From JBMONI01 sp049324575 (GTDB lineage: Bacteria; Omnitrophota; Omnitrophia; Omnitrophales; Aquincolibacteriaceae), in NCBI GenBank assembly GCA_049324575.1, contig JBMONI010000012.1, positions 1 through 64,000 on the forward strand: 64,000 bases of DNA. Direction: 5' to 3'. How positions within the stretch are numbered: the stretch's first letter is position 1; each line of letters begins with the position of its first letter. Shown in pieces: positions 61,423 to 64,000 of this stretch. A model generated the notes under the pieces. The model saw only the letters and a list, made by a program, of their open reading frames with translations, made no database searches and was not told the origin of the DNA. A program made the translations under genes and the position numbers.

Positions 61423-62070
61423 ATGATGAAAGAACGCCGAAAACATTTCCTGATCAACAAGCCCCTTCAATTCCGTTATATGGCGATCCTCACGTTCTCG
61501 CTCGTCCTGATCTCCGCCCTGATCCTTTTCGCCCTCTACGTCAGCATCTGGACAAGCATCGCCGACGCCTTTTCGGACGCAAGCCTCCGTCAGGACATGC
61601 TCACAGCCGCCCGGATCTCCCAGTACGAGGAAGCGCGTTTCCCGACGCCGCAGCCGTGGGCCGATCTTTCTTTCACGAACCAGATCCGAAAATTGAGCGC
61701 GCGTCAGCGGGAGGTCTTCAAAACGATCCTGGACGATTCGAACCGCAAACTCGCGATCAAGCTTTCCCTGCTTTTCTTCTTCATCGCCTGGGGATCGATC
61801 TTTCTTTCCCACAAGATCGCGGGCCCGCTCCTGCGTTTCCACGCGACCCTCAAGGATTTCCGCGACGGAGAGCTTTCCAGACGCATCACGCTCAGGAAAT
61901 TCGACGAAGCCCGTTTCGTCGCGGAGGATTTTAACGCGACGCTCGATCATTATGACCGTCTTTTTATCCGCCTGAAAAAGCTCCTGCGGGACCACCGCGC
62001 GCAAAGCGGAGCGCTGGGAAATGAACTCGAAAAAGAACTCTCCGCCTTCAAGACCAGCAGTGAAAAATAG
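61423..62070 (+). CDS. HAMP-like two-helix membrane signalling protein
   Basis: This 215-aa protein has membrane helices at about 19-41 (YMAILTFSLVLISALILFALYV) and 108-128 (LAIKLSLLFFFIAWGSIFLSH). They flank a periplasmic loop of about 65 residues. After the second helix, KIAGPLLRFHATLKDFRDGELSRRITLRKFDEARFVAEDFNATLDHYD is a HAMP-type linker. No kinase or chemotaxis output domain follows, only a coiled coil. It resembles small HAMP proteins near flagellar genes. The promoter sets the start. Confidence 0.72.
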   Translation: MMKERRKHFLINKPLQFRYMAILTFSLVLISALILFALYVSIWTSIADAFSDASLRQDMLTAARISQYEEARFPTPQPWADLSFTNQIRKLSARQREVFKTILDDSNRKLAIKLSLLFFFIAWGSIFLSHKIAGPLLRFHATLKDFRDGELSRRITLRKFDEARFVAEDFNATLDHYDRLFIRLKKLLRDHRAQSGALGNELEKELSAFKTSSEK

Positions 62071-63391
62071 ATCCCGCATCGTCGCCCTTTTCTGTCTTGC
62101 TGTTTTCGCGGTCTCCCCGAACTTGTATGCTTTTGAGCCCTCTTCCGAAGACCGCGCACTGCTCGAAAAGATCTCAAAAGACAGTTTCCAGTATTTCCTC
62201 AAAATGTCGGATAAAAAGACCGGCCTCACGCGCGACTCCAGCCAGGCCGGCTCCCCTTGTTCCGTAGCGGCGACCGGTTTCTCCCTGGCCTCCTTTGCGA
62301 TCGCCCAGGAGCGGGGCTGGATCGACCGGGAGTATGCCCGGACCTATCTTGAAAAGACCCTGACGACCCTCCTGAAACATGCCGACCATGAAAAGGGGTT
62401 TTTCTACCATTTCCTCGACATGCAAACGGGGCGGCGGGTCTGGGATTCCGAAGCTTCGTCGATCGATACGGCCCTGCTCGTAGCCGGCGCCCTTCTCGCG
62501 GGCCAGTATTTCCCCGAAACGACGATCGCGGCCATGGCCCGCAAGATCTACGAGCGGATCGACTGGACCTGGATGTATCAACCCGCCAACGGTTTGATCT
62601 GCATGGGCTGGAAACCCGAAACAGGTTTTCTGCCGTATTATTGGGACTCCTATAACGAACTTCTGATCCTTCAAGCCCTGGCCATCGGCTCTCCGACCCA
62701 TCCGGTCCCGCAAAGCGCCTGGAATGCCTGGGCCCGGAGGACCGAGGTCTTTAACGGTAAAGAGATCGTCTATTCCTATTCCGGAAGCCTTTTCACCTAT
62801 CAATATTCGCATGCTTTCATCGATTTCCGGAACTTGGCCGACAAGGGTATCGATTACTTTGAAAATTCGAAAAAAGCGACGACCGCCAATTGGGAATACA
62901 CGCTCGCGTTCCAGACCCTGTTCAAAGCTTATACGAAAGATTCCTGGGGCGTTTCCGCCTCCCTCGGACCGGGCGGTTATAAAGCCTACGGCGGAAAACC
63001 CGGCCAGGGACTCCACGACGGAACAATCGCCCCTTATGCCTCGCTCGGCTCCATCGTTTTCACTCCGGCGGAATCGATCGCCGCCGCAAAATACTTCTAT
63101 AACACCCACCGGGACCAGCTCTACGGAATGTTCGGTTTCAAAGATGCGTTCAATCTCGACAAGCATTTTTGGGCGCAGGATTATATCGGGATCGATCAGG
63201 GGATCACGATCCTCATGATCGAGAACTTTCTCCACCAAGGTTCGGTCTGGGGAAAATTCATGGCGCTCGAGGCGGTCAAACAGTGGGTGGCGTTATGCGG
63301 GCTCGCAAAGCCCGCACCGAAGCTCAGCGGTCCTTCCGCAGGAAACGCTGCGTCAGGCGCAGCGCCGCTTCCTCGATCATCTCCCGCTTAA
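62060..63391 (+). CDS. Exported glucoamylase-like glycoside hydrolase (GH144-like)
   Basis: This protein of about 443 aa has a signal peptide (KNRSRIVALFCLAVFAVSPNLYA) when started at GTG 62060. The body is an (alpha/alpha) barrel of the PF10091 glucoamylase family: ALLEKISKDSFQYFLKMSDKKTGLTRDSSQ, AATGFSLASFAIAQERGWI, RRVWDSEASSIDTALLVAGALLA, FLPYYWDSYNELLIL, GGYKAYGG. The family includes endo-beta-1,2-glucanases (GH144) and the hydrolase part of cyclic glucan synthases. It probably acts on cell-envelope glucans. The ATG at 62021 is an alternative start. Its 3' end overlaps the FlgM-like gene antisense by 68 bp. Confidence 0.8.
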   Translation: MKNRSRIVALFCLAVFAVSPNLYAFEPSSEDRALLEKISKDSFQYFLKMSDKKTGLTRDSSQAGSPCSVAATGFSLASFAIAQERGWIDREYARTYLEKTLTTLLKHADHEKGFFYHFLDMQTGRRVWDSEASSIDTALLVAGALLAGQYFPETTIAAMARKIYERIDWTWMYQPANGLICMGWKPETGFLPYYWDSYNELLILQALAIGSPTHPVPQSAWNAWARRTEVFNGKEIVYSYSGSLFTYQYSHAFIDFRNLADKGIDYFENSKKATTANWEYTLAFQTLFKAYTKDSWGVSASLGPGGYKAYGGKPGQGLHDGTIAPYASLGSIVFTPAESIAAAKYFYNTHRDQLYGMFGFKDAFNLDKHFWAQDYIGIDQGITILMIENFLHQGSVWGKFMALEAVKQWVALCGLAKPAPKLSGPSAGNAASGAAPLPRSSPA

Positions 63392-63587
63392 GGTAAGTCC
63401 CCTTCTTGATCTCTTCTTTGATCTCCTGCACGCGCCCGATGTTTGGCTCGGGCTCTTGGGGAATCATGCGTGCGTACCGGCGGACCTGGTCCTGAAGGGG
63501 CTCTTCAGCAACAGGCGGCTCGGTCGGTTTTTCGATGCGGATCTTGGATCTTTTTTTGGGCGTCAGATAGCTCAGGAAATCTAACAT
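63324..63587 (-). CDS. FlgM-like anti-sigma-28 protein
   Basis: This 87-aa protein is Pro/Glu-rich at the start and ends with RVQEIKEEIKKGTYLKREMIEEAALRLTQRFLRKD. This tail fits the FlgM core (IkxxIxxGxYxxxxxxiAxxll) that binds sigma-28. The gene lies downstream of the fliA-like gene on the same strand, as expected for an anti-sigma partner. The first 40 residues are not FlgM-like. Confidence 0.72.
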   Translation of the reverse strand: MLDFLSYLTPKKRSKIRIEKPTEPPVAEEPLQDQVRRYARMIPQEPEPNIGRVQEIKEEIKKGTYLKREMIEEAALRLTQRFLRKDR

Positions 63588-63695
63588 CGGGTCCGGGGAC
63601 CGATCAAACGTCCTCCGCTTGAGAGAACGGTGCGGTCCGATCCTTATTAAAGTATCGGCCGCCCGCCCGGAAACTTGACCCGGAAAGCCTTTCTT

Positions 63696-64000
63696 TTACG
63701 CTTCGAGCGCGATCTCCCCGAACTTGCGCATCAGGTGCGCGCGAAGCCTTGTCACCACCTTGGTATGGATCTGGCAAACCCGGGATTCCGAAACGTCCAG
63801 GACCTCCCCGATCTCGCGCAGGGTCAGATTTTCATAATAATAGAGCACGATGACCAGTTTCTCGTTCTTGGGCAGCTCGTCGATCACCGAAGCCAGGATC
63901 TCCTTCACCTCGCTCTGGTTCACGTAGTTGAACTGGTTAGTGATGAGCGAATCTTCGACGGTCTGAAGCCGCGAGATCGGTTTGTTCCCGTCGTCGTTCT
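63696..64000 (-). CDS. fliA: RNA polymerase sigma factor FliA/WhiG, C-terminal part
   Basis: The visible 101 codons are open to the window edge. They show sigma region 4: VIDELPKNEKLVIVLYYYENLTLREIGEVLDVSESRVCQIHTKVVTRLRAHL, the HTH that binds -35. NQFNYVNQSEVKEIL precedes it. The sequence resembles flagellar sigma-28. The 5' part lies beyond 64000, so the start is not visible. The FlgM-like gene follows 108 bp downstream. Confidence 0.9.
   Translation of the reverse strand, partial: NDDGNKPISRLQTVEDSLITNQFNYVNQSEVKEILASVIDELPKNEKLVIVLYYYENLTLREIGEVLDVSESRVCQIHTKVVTRLRAHLMRKFGEIALEA

Overview
The window reads as a chromosomal segment of a moderately GC-rich Gram-negative bacterium, probably from an uncultured lineage. 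Lipoproteins with clear lipoboxes, an AsmA-like protein, an O-antigen ligase and an MsbA-like exporter all point to an outer membrane. The gene set (AmmeMemoRadiSam genes, an Nfn-type flavoprotein pair, a stand-alone FMN glutamate synthase, a GH57/DUF3536 protein, FliA with a FlgM-like partner, many FkbM methyltransferases) fits a Candidatus Omnitrophota-like or other PVC-related genome. That placement is my inference; the complete 16S gene at 57578-59140 would settle it.

Layout. 1-480: non-coding, with an array of short hairpin repeats. 480-17378: almost entirely minus strand. It holds a degenerate prepilin peptidase, a purine permease, a hemerythrin with an FNR-like site, a five-gene lipoprotein operon, a release-factor-like protein, an orphan antitoxin, a SGNH hydrolase, a stand-alone NUMOD3 protein, a PAP2 phosphatase, a DUF4139 protein, an NfnAB-like pair and an ACT protein. 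An ORF6N gene at 3393 is the one plus-strand exception. 17549-23370: a CcdA-like and a b-type-cytochrome-like membrane protein, a membrane-anchored AmmeMemoRadiSam radical SAM enzyme, a MEMO-AMMECR1 fusion with a lipobox, and a convergent spermidine-synthase-like membrane protein. 23453-25060: GltB2-type glutamate synthase.

25276-41517: a surface-glycan locus with a GT4, three GT2-type glycosyltransferases (one with two GT domains), three sulfotransferase domains (one fused to an FkbM methyltransferase), three further SAM methyltransferases plus a stand-alone FkbM, a fucosyltransferase-like enzyme, an ABC exporter and an O-antigen ligase. Together they look able to make, sulfate, methylate, export and ligate a decorated polysaccharide. 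41514-53418: housekeeping and small proteins (AsmA-like, Ski2-like helicase, GH57/DUF3536, NUDIX, exonuclease III, an exported EEP nuclease-like protein, DUF4870, DedA/YqaA, ACT, DUF2007).

53474-59384: a complete rRNA operon on the minus strand in the order 16S - tRNA-Ile-like - tRNA-Ile - tRNA-Ala - 23S - 5S, with a strong sigma-70 promoter, a boxA-like element and a terminator. The first tRNA-Ile copy is interrupted in its T arm by hairpin-forming inserts. 59462-64000: glmS, a HAMP-like membrane protein with a consensus promoter, a GH144/glucoamylase-like exported protein, and the end of a fliA-flgM-like pair that runs off the window.

Recurrent non-coding structure is a theme. Hairpins of one family lie just after the stop codons of four minus-strand genes, AT-rich inverted repeats fill four successive spacers, and hairpin inserts split a tRNA copy.
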